Positions 49,101-59,740 of a stretch of DNA of 64,000 nt are shown piece by piece. The stretch lies in NCBI GenBank assembly GCA_013423385.1, contig BLZA01000021.1:434001-498000 (forward strand), read 5' to 3'. Under the pieces are notes generated by a model that did not search any database, was not told the DNA's origin, and saw nothing but the letters and a program-made list of their open reading frames with translations. Numbering within the stretch: position 1 is the first letter of the stretch; the number at the start of each line of letters is the position of its first letter. The translations under genes and the position numbers were made by a program. The stretch comes from Naganishia liquefaciens. Lineage: Eukaryota; Basidiomycota; Tremellomycetes; Filobasidiales; Filobasidiaceae.

Positions 49101-50290
49101 GCATCGTTCTTGCTAGACTCTCGCTATATCACGAAGGCCCCTCTATTCCTGTGGTCCGACACATCTGCGTTTCCGCTGCAAACGCTGAGGTATTAAAGAG
49201 TGAAATATTCGCCGCGAAGGGCAATGCCATCCGCGAAAAGTACCGACAAGACTTGGAACGTCAGCATCGGCGACGGGCTAAGAGAACTTTGTATATGGTA
49301 AAACTCAATCGGCGTTGCGAAGAGGGTATCGACGCCGATCATCTTGCATAAGGGTCCGAATGGGAAGGAAGAATGATCGTCGATCTCTGACGCTGTCCTA
49401 GAGAGAATTACAGGCTGGAAGTCCTGCAACATCAGCTGTCTTCGTACCTGATGTGATGGGAGAGCTTAAGAAAAGCGCGTAACGATGTCAGGAGGTGATA
49501 GAATGGGACATGGCTGCTATCAGAACCGTTGCTGACAGATATCGCAGGCGTAGGAAGAGGTAGCTACCTGTATTGACCTCGAATGTATTCAATGAAACAG
49601 GACTGAGCTAGGTATCCTTCATCGATTACGTCATATTGCACAATGTTTCTGGAATTCTGCCATGGTATATTGGAAGGAAGCAGTCAACAGCATGCAGCAT
49701 GAGAGGGCTTATTGTAACTGTTCCAACAGATAATTTCATGTACAGAGAAGGCGTTTCCACGTCAGCAATCGTACAGGTACTAGAATCCAAGCGGTGCATC
49801 GTCGCAGCATGACTTGCTTGAAGGAGCAGAGAAGAATGTATGTAGCGGGACATCTGTATCTGAGCGAGGAAGCGAGCGAGAAAGACATGTATGCAGCAGC
49901 GGATAGCGATCGTCAAGCCAGAGTGGCGAGGAACAGCTGCCAGAAAGTAGATGACAAAAAGATCGGGGGCGACGTGGATTCGAAGAAACTTGGACACTTT
50001 TGCGCTTTCTTCGTGAAGCGCACCTCCCGGCTTCGGATATGGCCTGACTGTGGGGCATCGCTCAGTGTGCTGTTTCGCTGAGCGCGTCACTGTCGGCGGG
50101 CGTCACCGTTGCCGCTGGCGCTGTCGTCGTCGCCGTCGTCGCCGTCGGTCGCCCGGGATTATCGCAACTGCCTGCTGGATCACGCGCCGTCCTGCTCGCA
50201 TACTGCTCACGTTCCGTCAAGAAACCACCGTCAAGCAATCTTTGCGACAACAAACCTTTTGGAGGGGAACTAAAGGAAGAATCATCAGCA
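46102..50290. other. Gene-poor 4.2 kb region
   Basis: The longest stretch without a supportable gene. The first few hundred bases to the left are the exo-glucanase promoter and 5' UTR. Open frames are short, overlap on both strands and lack splice logic; the best (48926-49351 plus, 141 codons) is not recognisable. A CTAG-rich patch lies at 47175-47257. The bases just before 50290 are the RPL14 promoter. I see no transposase, long terminal repeats, tRNA or tandem array. Confidence 0.45.
47175..47257. repeat. CTAG-rich patch with short inverted ends
   Basis: Six CTAG tetramers occur within about 83 bp. GTTCTAGC at 47175-47182 is the exact reverse complement of GCTAGAAC at 47250-47257. There is no clear target-site duplication, so a mobile element cannot be claimed. 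Confidence 0.4.
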
Positions 50291-51065
50291 ATGGCTCCCG
50301 TAAGTTAGGAGTGATCAGGCCGGATAAAGAAGTAGCAAAACGGGAAGGGAATATTATTGGACATTGGATGCACAGCAGGATGGAGAAGAGGAAGAGAAGA
50401 TGCTGAAGCGATGTGCAGGTGGCAGAGACAACGGAGAACAGCGACAGCAGAAGGAAGGCAGGAGCAGGATGGCAGGGTGAATGTCAAGCCACTTCAGATG
50501 ACTGACTGGAATCTCTGCCTCTGTTCAGGTTCAAGCTCCTTCCACCTTCAAGCGATTCGTCGAAGTCGGCCGAGTCGTCCTCGTCAACGACGGACCTTTC
50601 GCCGGAAAGCTCGCCGTCATTGCCGAGATCATTGACCACAACCGAGTGAGTCGATAGCCCGAGGTGATGCGCGTGCGGTACTGACGACGTTGTCATCAGG
50701 CCTTGATCGACGGTCCCACCACTGGCGTTCCCCGACAGTCCTTCCCTTACCGAAACATGATCCTCACTCCTTACACCCTCCCTGCTCTCCCCCGAGCTGC
50801 CGGTACCGGTGCCATCAGGAAGGCTCTTGAAAAGGCCAACGTCGCCGAGAAGTGGGCCAGCTCGTCTTGGGCCAAGAAGCTCGCCGTCCGAGAGCAGAGG
50901 AAGAAGCAGAACGACTTCGAGAGGTTCGAGATCGGTCTGTTGAAGAGGCAAAAGCGTGACTTGGTTAGTCTGGTGCCAAAATAGGCGAATGATGGAGATT
51001 AACATGGCTGTCGCTTACAGGTCCGAAAGGCCCACGCCAAGGAGAAGAAGTCGGCCACCGCCTAA
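50291..51065 (+). CDS. RPL14: 60S ribosomal protein eL14
   Basis: Large-subunit ribosomal protein of 144 aa. Exons are 50291-50299, 50529-50645, 50700-50963 and 51021-51065. The first coding exon is only nine bases (Met-Ala-Pro) and is followed by a 229-nt intron, the longest in the window apart from the 1.3 kb one. Early introns of this kind are common in ribosomal protein genes. The body has [55 protein letters not shown] and the basic tail [14 protein letters not shown], all typical of eL14. Confidence 0.93.
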
Positions 51066-52125
51066 ATTTCTGCAACTCGATCATTGAACGACCCCGAGGC
51101 GCTTGTAACATGAACGGTATCGACGACTAGGGGAAGGAACATGGGCGTGGTGTGGATGAAGCAGTGGATGAGGAATGATGACGAATGGGGGATAGACGAA
51201 TTCGGGCGGTTCTGTTGGTGTGCTTCTGGGCGTACGGATGGAGCTGTCCGGTGGGGTCGATGAAGTGAAATGTGCCGAGCTGCGACATGGGACAGTCACC
51301 TGCGACAACGACCGACACGACTCGCTTTACGATCCTTCCATCCTGGTCCTCTTGGTCTTGGCTCGCATACTCGGTCTTTCAAGATACTACTTTCAGGAAT
51401 CAGCTCGAAGCCCACGATATTGCGTTTTGTACACTGTTCTGGCTTCGGCAAATTCTTGAAGTGGGATTGAAGGATTGGGAGAATGTAGTCGAGTCATCTG
51501 GATTGGATGGAGAAAAACTGGATTCGACGATATGAATATGAATTCATGCGCGATGCAACCAGCCAATCGGTCTTCCTGACTTCGTCACTAAGCTTTTGCT
51601 CTGCCTTTGTCTGACCGTCAACTATACCTGATCTGGCGACGATTGCGTTAAGATGAGGCGGCTGACGAAAGTCGCGGTGATGTGCGTTGCATCGCTTGGT
51701 TAGCTGATGTGCTTGATAGAACTCGGTTCGTGCATAATGAAGTAATCAGGCACGAGATTGTCCTTTCCGTCCTTCTCCTTTCCGGTCGCGCGTTTCAGAC
51801 AGCTCCTCTTTGTTCCCCGTCGGCGTCCGTCGCGTCGAGTCTGATGAAGGCCGCTCCTCGTTCTTCGTGTCCCAGAATGGCTTTGCTCCTCCATGGGCTG
51901 ATATGTGACTTCCGGTCCGGCAGCATCTGCAGGGTAGGAACAGGGCTCTTTCCGAGGCAAAGGAGGGTTCTGACACACGTCAGCCATGCTACGCAAAAAG
52001 TGCGTAGGAGCAAAACAATAAAATTGGTTAACACCGAGGCATCGAGACTTCCCCATCGGGCCTTGTTACTTTCGCCAAAGTCTGATTGTCGGCAATGGAC
52101 AGTGTGCGAGTGCATGTGCGCTCTT
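51066..52125. other. Intergenic region downstream of RPL14
   Basis: A 1,060-bp stretch with no recognisable gene. A 156-codon open frame at 51682-52152 overlaps several others and has no supporting splice sites or motif. Confidence 0.4.
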
Positions 52126-52896
52126 TTATACCAATATGCAAGAGCTACATAGTGTCAAGATCGCCAATTTCGGTTCGGCAAAGAGCTCGTATTCTGGCAT
52201 GGCTTCCGGAGTAGTCCTGAGGTGAGCTTGCTAGAATTGGAAGTCAAGGTAAGCGGTATAGGTGTCAAGGTGACTTGCATGACGGGTTGGCTCACTCGAT
52301 CATGTCTCCGCCAGATTGCAGGACTGAAGAACAGCTCCTTGGCTTGTCCCGATTTGCTCGTGAATGGCGATTTTCCGTACAACTGGCGGTAGAATAGCAT
52401 ACGCGCCGAAGCGAATATACGAAAGCTTGTCTTGCTGTGTCTCGCTTCCAGAACTGCATATTCCCACCTCAAGCCGGACACCTTCCTGCCATATGCAGGG
52501 GAGAGGTCAGATTTCGCCTTTTGCCACACGCACGATACGCGGAACAAGCCTCAGGCGGTGTGGGAGTTCGCTGCATCAGTAGTCTTCGTCACCGAATCTC
52601 CCCAACAGTAGGCCAGTCCAGAGGAAGCAGGTTGTCGATCGCTCGACGATGCCGTGTATTTGGACAATAGGGTGATCTTCATGTAAAAACCGACCGGGCA
52701 GGGCCTGATCTCTGATTGCGGACCCGATATAGAAGTTGCATTGTGCAAAGACTTCAGAGAGCATTGAGTCATGGTGACCATGATATCGATACCGGCTCGA
52801 GCATGGTCTTCCGTTTGTGACGTCACATAGCCAGGCCTCTTCGCGGGTCTCTTCACGTTTCAAGCTGAGACCAGACACCATTAGGTTCCGCGTCAT
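52126..52896 (-). CDS. Tentative small hypothetical protein
   Basis: I do not recognise this product. A model with exons 52896-52593, 52549-52296 and 52230-52126 encodes 220 aa. Support is that both introns are GT-AG and the three phases close; the second intron (52231-52295) has a strong GTGAGC donor and TTCTAG acceptor, while the first (43 nt) is weaker. The protein has no signal peptide, membrane helix or motif I can name. It includes FRIFASARMLFYRQLYGKS. It could be a lineage-specific gene or a chance arrangement of open frames. Confidence 0.3.
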
Positions 52897-53084
52897 GCCC
52901 AGGTGAGCAAGGTGCCTTTGACTATTTTATGTGTATGTCGAGCGCGATGTAACCCTGTTATCGTCGCATATGCGTGTCAGCATTCGTTCGACGGGCATCC
53001 TTCAAACAACGTTGACAGCGATCTGGAAGACATTCGCCAATTTGAGCGACCACGCTCGTCGCTCTGACGAACGTTGTCTCCAAC

Positions 53085-56000
53085 ATGCCGGAGTCAACGA
53101 CGAAATCGGGGCGTGTCGCCAGAAATGCAGACGAATTGATGACGGTCCTGGACATCCCCAATCTTAAGCATGCCATCAAGCTGTGTCTGCTAGACATTGC
53201 AAAACAGTATAGTAAGGGAGCCGAGCTGAAGGAAGCGCTCGGTCGAGTGAGTACCTTGGAAGCGATCATCCTGGTAAGTCAGATACTCCTGTCTGTGCAG
53301 ATGAAGGCATCGATGCTGATGTGCTACCTTCATACATGGCAGAAGTTAGAAAGCGCTACAGCGAATGGCAATCACACCTCTTGCCCGAACGACATCACGG
53401 CCCTGTGGAAAGCCCTGGATGACTGTCTGGCCGAGGTGCGAAGTCACTTTTCTCCTATCGATCTTCCCTAACTGACATGGCTTGTTTCACTCCAGTATCC
53501 CGACCATTTGAGATCGGAAGAGGAGGAAAAGCTAGTCTGCCTAGTCCTGGAAGGTATATTTGAGCTCCAGCAAGTCGGGCTCAATGGTTGCAACGGCTTG
53601 GGATGGGAAAAGGAGAGCTTGTCGTCGGTTCTTTGTGCAGGTCTCTCGTGGTGAGTTCGATCTACCGGCTCCAAGCGGACCTGTCGTGCTGATGTCACCA
53701 CGACCCTGCTCAGGCTGCATGTGGGTAACATTTCCTTGTTGAAGCGTCCTATTCTGGAGCTGCGCATGTAAACGCGCGTCCCCTAGGCTTGTATACAGAA
53801 ATTCGAACCCAAGACGGCGACTTCTTCGACGGTCAGCCTCCGGAACACTCAGGGCCAAATGGAGTTGAAACGCAAGGAGAAGCTAAAATGTACGTATTGA
53901 AAAGTCCATAGCCATTACTTTGCAGCTCTACTGAATATGCGGTTCCCCTCGCAGTCATCGCAAATACCTGGTACAACTTGTTCAAGAAAATCATGAACGC
54001 GCAAGTATCGCCAGTAGAAACAAGGTCTTCACGTCGAATCTACTTTACGGTAAGTACGGGATGACTCCTCCCGGCTCCATCAAGTCTGATCCATCGCTCA
54101 TGCCTCTTATCGTATCCTTACAGGTGGTGGCTTGTCTGGCAGATTCCATAGAATACTCGGCGGACAATGCGCTGGCAATCATTGATGGACAAACTGCGAT
54201 CACAAAGCAAGTAGCTTTTTACTGTGTAATCGAGGTCATCTGATCAATTGCTTGTTAATCAACTTGTCCATAACCTTCAGTAAGGATTTCGGATTCTGGC
54301 TTCGGCAAGCGAAATGTCGGTTTGTCGCTAAGCCGAGTGTCTGGCTCAGGCTTACCGGTTAAATTGCGACCGCAGCCTTCCTCGTGATGAAGGCAATAGC
54401 GGACGTCTTCGTTAACCTCAATTTGCACGCACCAGATCCAGCTAGGTGGTCCCAGGAAGCTTTTGTCGATGGCGTTTGGGAGAAAAGTGTTGCAAAGGGA
54501 TTTCGTAACTTGCTTGGTCATCGCTTGGGGAATCTCGAGCAAGGTCGCTTGAAATTACTGGACCTGATCGTTTGTGCTCGCTTCCCCCAGCTCCAAGCCT
54601 ACAAGATCCAGACTATCCACATCGGAGGGACAAAGCAAGATCTCGGATTGATCGCAAGACTCTTCATCGACGGCAGCAGCATTACTTGGCAGACGCAGCA
54701 GAAGCTTCCTGACGGCTCATCCATCAGTGACCCACCACTGACTGACTGCTACGTCGCCAATGGCAAACCCTTGCAACTATCTGAAGAAGGTGTTTCTGGT
54801 GCAAGATGACACAACAGTCCCTCTGGACGGCTCAGTGATTGTTCGGATTCAGCTTGAAATGAATGGAGGTGGGACAGACCTGGCGGCGTTGTTGCGGACC
54901 CGGGGAGCGCAAGTCAATGCGGATCTCCCGGCAAGACTATCGGTTTCCAGGGGGCACGCCAACATGTCAGTCAAGGAACAAAATCCAGCGATACGTAGTT
55001 TAGAGATCGCCAAGCAGCGGTCATCAATGGACTATCGGACGGCATCAGGGCGAGACACACCTCATCGCACACATGCATCGGTGGAACGAATAGCAACAGA
55101 TCTTAAAGCTAGTCACACAAGAGGGAAGCAAGACGGCGGCTTGCTTCAGCATGCGACCGAGCTTGTCGAAACGAAAACAATGCGTCAAGGGAAAAGCAGT
55201 AAGCCACAATCTGATTTGAAACCATTTTGCGTCGACTCGCCACCGAAGCGAAAGGACTCGGCTCAGAAGAGATCAACTAGGCTACCGCCGCTCGGACACA
55301 GACAGAGAGGCATCGAAAATCAGAAGTTGCAACCGATTCACGCACATCAAACTTGTCGCAACACTAGCGAGAGCTTGACACCGCTGACATCTGAAGGCGA
55401 GGATCCCGAAGTCACTCGCAACCGCAATACCATGACCGAAGTTAGACAGAAGCAGCTTGCAGACATGGACCTCTCAGCTAAACGACCGACTCCTCGAACC
55501 TATGGCAAGGTCCGAACGATGCAAACCAACAAGCTCTCGCGAAAGATCGGTGATGAGGAAGAGCGCTCCAGCAATTACGTCGGTTCTGACCCTGCATTAC
55601 ACACCAAGAGGAAGGCTGACTCCCAAAGTAAGCCATTTTCGGAAAGCGACATATCCCAGACAAGTGAGCCGAATTGCTGCTGGTCGCTAAGCTGATGCCT
55701 GTCTCCTGACCATGCGCACCTTGATCGAAGCCTCAGCTCTCGATTCTGCGAAGGCGAATTCGGAGAAGTCAAAGCCCGTGCAATACAATTCCAAGCCCGC
55801 TCTTTTTGAAAGGAATGACGGAGCACACTCTGTCGCTCGCAAGTCTATCAGAAACCAGCACAGCGCTGCCTCCAATGAGAGTCCCACAGAAAGCGTCGCG
55901 ATTGATTCCAAATCTGGTGAAGCCAAATTCGATGCGGAGACCAGCCTGCGTCCAAGACGCGTTGCAGTCCAACAAAAGAATGGGCGAAATGTCTCGAAGA

Positions 56001-57789
56001 ACCCAGTAAGTCACTGTGGCTGAATGAATCGCAGATGGTACATAGCTAAGCGTGCCCTTGTCAACCTGACTCCAGTTCGGGATAGCTCCGGAGGAAGCAT
56101 CTGCGTTCCCTCCGCCCTTCGAACGACCTGTAAAGCAGACACCCAAAGTGCAAGAGGATTTATTTTACGTCCAGCCCACTAACAGTATCACCTTCGACGA
56201 ATCACCTCCTCGTGAACCCGATTCGGAGTTAAGGCAAACTGGCTGCTCGGTGCGTCAGCGGGATGTTCGTTTCTCGTCACCTCTCGATAGTCACCAGCCA
56301 AAGCATGCGGCCGAAAAGATCAAGAAATCCAATCCGAGGAAAGGGACCGCAGCATCATCTGCTCCGAATCGCTCTCGAGCTGATTTGAGTGACAGCTATA
56401 GAGAATTGGCGAGCAAAAAGGGGCCGACAGTCATTGTGTATCCTGTAAGTCCTAAGCTGTCATGCAGATCTCCATTAGAAGTCGTTGATTTTTGCCACAC
56501 GTTAGCCGTTCACAGTGGAGAAGTCCTCACAAGTTCTCGCGCAACCCAACGTCTCAGCAGATCAATTCACTTTGGATCCCAAGAGCTCGACGGCATCAGA
56601 AGTATCAGTGACATCTGGACCATTGCCTGTCGAGCCAATAGGCACATCGGCAAAAGATGTCCAGCCTGGTCTACTTTCTTTGGGGCATCTTCGCAAAGCG
56701 CCAATCGATCGTACAATTCAGATAGATTTAGAGAATGGAGTTGTTCCAGCTGGTAGACACCGGAGCAAGGAAAAGTTGAGCGTCAAAGACATGCAATCCA
56801 GGCCGACCAATGTCAAAGCTACCAATAACGCTACTAAAAAATCGGCTGAAGACCGAGATCTCGCTGTAAAAACTACCGGTGTTGTTTCCAGAAAAGATCC
56901 TATGCCTGCTCACACCATTCAAGAAGAAGAAGAAGCAGACCGATGTTCTTTGCCAACGGCCGTCCAAAAGAGTGAGCGAACCTCATTGCAACAACATTCG
57001 GCGCGGTACTAACCATTTGCGCAACTGAAGGGAAGCGCGCGAGCATCTCTACGGAGCCGAACGAGGCAACCGAGCGGACAGAATCTCGAAAGAAGCGTAG
57101 AGGGTTGCAAAGAGAGCACGACACTGCTTCTTCTGTCGTGATTCGAGGGGCGAAGTCTGTCAAGAAGCCTACCTTGAACTCTGTCCAGCGAGAGGCCGAG
57201 CCGAGGAGCAAAGAGAATCGGCTCGCCCTGCCTGAGGACAGCGACGAGGACCGTCTCACCGAGGAAGAAGTGGACATGAGAGAAGTAAGAAGTGATCTCC
57301 CCTAATCCGCGATCGATGGCTAACCGCATCTTGCGCTCAGTTGGTTATGGAGATTTACAAGGTGAGGTCGAGAAGTCTCTTGCTAGAATCACTTGGTTGA
57401 ATCTCTGCCTCCGACTTCCAGGTGACATGGCAGGCAACCAGGGACTCGATGCAGGCTCCAATAAGGGAGTGCTCGTTGGCGCAGGAGAGGCTGGCAGAAC
57501 ACGTCGTGGCGGTGCTCAGAGACGTACTTGCTGAAACGTAAGGCAGCTTCTCCCATTAGCAGCAAATCGTTCTGACGATCAAGTCCTTGTCAGTCAACAG
57601 ATTGTGGATTTGTGGAACGAGGCTCGACAGACATGCTACGAGACAATCGCCGCGGAGATCCAACCGGCGGTACTGAAGCTTGAAGAGGAGAATGACCTTA
57701 CCTTTGCGAGGTTTCGAGATGTCTGCGAGGCATGGAGTACCCGTAGATTGCGCGTTCCTCGGCAGATCCTTGACTGGACTCAAGAATAG
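53085..57789 (+). CDS. Large 17-exon protein with axis-protein-like layout (Red1/SYCP2-like?)
   Basis: Protein of 1255 aa. Exons: 53085-53246, 53301-53435, 53496-53650, 53714-53745, 53787-53889, 53926-54049, 54124-54206, 54281-54315, 54376-54789, 54836-55663, 55731-56005, 56076-56444, 56506-56971, 57031-57284, 57341-57361, 57422-57537, 57594-57789. Every phase closes. Residues 1 to about 330 are helical (HAIKLCLLDIAKQYSKGAEL, YAVPLAVIANTWYNLFKKIM). About 335-430 looks beta-rich (TIHIGGTKQDLGLIARLFID, then VIVRIQLEMN). Around 700 residues of charged, disordered sequence follow. The last 110 form a probable coiled coil (LAQERLAEHVVAVLRDVLAE, EIQPAVLKLEEENDLTFARF). This order resembles meiotic axis proteins Red1/SYCP2/ASY3; the link is an inference from layout only. 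Intron seven uses a GC donor. Confidence 0.65.
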
Positions 57790-57937
57790 GCAGCATGCGC
57801 GTGCGAGAAGTTCGCGGCGAGGCGCATGGTCCGAATCGTTTTTTAGATTCCGCCTTTCGTTTGCTCAGATTTGAGTGGCTCTGCCTGGGACGAAGAACAT
57901 CACGTGGAATCACGCAAATAATTCCATGTCCCGATAT

Positions 57938-59311
57938 CTATACATCGTCGTTCATGTTGCTATTCAGGTCGATCATCATTTGCTTTCCTATTTTCTCAGC
58001 AATCTGAAGGGTTTGGTTTGTGATGAGTATGGAACGAATGAATTACGTCACTTGTGCTCACCTTGAGTAATACTGGTAAACGAGCCAACTCGAGCCCTTC
58101 TCCTCCTTCGAGTCGCATGCCGCACACGTTGAATCTGCGTAGATCTATCGATGTTGCAACCACTTCTTCGCTGCTCGTTATCGGACTGGAGCAAAAGAAA
58201 AGGTGAAGTCGAGATGGACATGCTAGTTCCTCTGGTGTTGTCGCATCGAGGAAGAAGCGCTCGCTGTTGGGTATCTGCCCCAAGTGTTATGCCGCAGCCC
58301 AATCGTAAATGAGAACGCACTCACAAGGTTGAGGGTCACGCACACCGGCAGACCGACGCGCACGCTAACGTCTAAAAGCTCTCCCTCACCCTCGTCTCCT
58401 CCACCATAATCCTCCAAATCCCATTCATCACCCGGACCTGAGACCTGTACGACTTTGCCCTTTGCGTTGGTGGTTGTCTTACCCTTGCCCTTGCGCTTGG
58501 CACCTCCCGCTTTGGCTGCCCGTACCGCGCCCGTAATTCCCCCTTCACCGCCGCCAAATTCTAACCCAAATCGATCCGACTTGGCTTCCGTCATGTCTAC
58601 CTCGGTGTCCATAGCCGTCCGGTTCTTCTCATCTGGGATTGCGCTTTCCCATCCAACAAATTTGGTCTTTGGCACGTATAAAGAGGAGAATGCGGCTCGA
58701 ACGGCTGTGAAGAGGACGAACGGCACCGAGGCGGATGTTGAGGATATGATGGATGCATGGACATTGGGCTGAAAGTATCTGCGTAATGGAAGAATAAGCC
58801 AGAGCTGCAAGCGATATTCAAACGTTAGTCTCACTTGTAAGGCGGGAGAATTGGTAAAGGCGGAAGATACGGGACAAAGTGGTCGTTCAGGAGATTGGCG
58901 TAATAAGATGACAAGGCGGAACAAGCGTTTTGATTCAGGTGCGGAAATGCCTGTGGTGTTCTGAGCGAGAGGATGAGTCGAAAATCTCAAGACACTCCGC
59001 CGGGCTCACACATCGACCTCGATTTTCGCTCTCCAGCTTTCCTTTCCTTCTCGCTCCTGATCTGCTTCTTCGCCGACATCCGCAGCATTCACCACGTCCA
59101 ATTTGATGCCGACAACAACCTCAGTCCCTCCTTTGCCTCCCAAGACAACACGAGCACTGCCGTTGGCTTGCGGTGCATCTCCTTGCGATATCTGAATAGG
59201 CCGAATGGCATCGAGAAGACGATTGTCCTGCCGCGTCGGTTCTGTCGGATGGGCGAGACCTGTCTGAATGTAGGCGCGCTCGGACGGCGACAGGAATGTG
59301 GAATTCGACAT
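57938..59311 (-). CDS. RRP42: Exosome core subunit Rrp42 (RNase PH family)
   Basis: Subunit of the RNA exosome ring. Minus-strand exons are 59311-59010, 58960-58835, 58778-58325, 58274-58062 and 58003-57938, giving 386 aa. The N-terminus reads LSPSERAYIQTGLAHPTEP and then QANGSARVVLGGKGGTEVVV, the RNase PH signature of Rrp42. Later blocks are FTAVRAAFSSLYVPKTK, WDLEDYGGGDE, LPVCVTLNL and SERFFLDATTPEELACPSRL, ending with KIGKQMMIDLNSN. An acidic and Lys/Gly-rich insertion of about 60 residues (roughly 195-260) enlarges it beyond the usual 290 or so. The catalytic residues of bacterial RNase PH are not kept, as usual for this subunit. It lies tail to tail with the preceding long gene. Confidence 0.9.
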
Positions 59312-59740
59312 TGAGTGGATCGTAACGCACCGCGGCGGGGTTTAGAGCAGGTCTGCGTAATATAGATGGGTATTGGTACACAATGAAAGCGACCAAAGTC
59401 AGAAAGATGAGCCTGCATTCTAAAGTTCAAGAGTTCGATCGCAGGATGGATCGCTCCGAAACGCCGGCGGCCGACCCAATGTCGCGATATCGCTCGGGTT
59501 ATCCTACTTCGTTGCTTCCTACCGAGCCTGGGTATCCATAGATATGCACGTTCATACGGCTCATTGTACTGACTTTATTCGCGGGCCATTTGGGCATGCG
59601 CATTCAAAAAGGATCTGGGGAACATGGATTCGCATTCCCTATAGCGCGTGCCTCGCTGAATCTTTGAACATTGCTATATTGGATGAGCAGTCTCCCAATC
59701 GTAGCATAGGCCCTGGCCATCCGTCGATCACTTTCGCCTC
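59312..59740. other. Region between WPL1 stop and RRP42 start
   Basis: A 429-bp gap, both flanking genes on the minus strand. It holds the RRP42 promoter and the WPL1 3' UTR. Nothing else is visible. Confidence 0.4.

Noticed and set aside
48926-49351. A 141-codon open frame on the plus strand
   Set aside because: No recognisable motif, no neighbouring exons and overlapping open frames; it is not distinguishable from chance.
51682-52152. A 156-codon open frame on the plus strand
   Set aside because: It overlaps the tentative minus-strand gene and several other frames, and its composition does not look coding.
53746-53807. The long gene at 53.1-57.8 kb being a broken gene, because early stops follow the first exons
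   Set aside because: With a 41-nt intron at 53746-53786 and a GC-AG intron at 54207-54280 all 17 exons join in phase, so no lesion is needed.
54790-54805. A 16-nt intron in the axis-like gene
   Set aside because: A 46-nt GT-AG intron from the same donor (54790-54835) also keeps frame and is of plausible size, so the tiny one is unnecessary.
58805-58834. A 30-nt intron in RRP42
   Set aside because: Its use gives the wrong frame; extending to the acceptor at 58779 gives a 56-nt intron and restores the RNase PH block.
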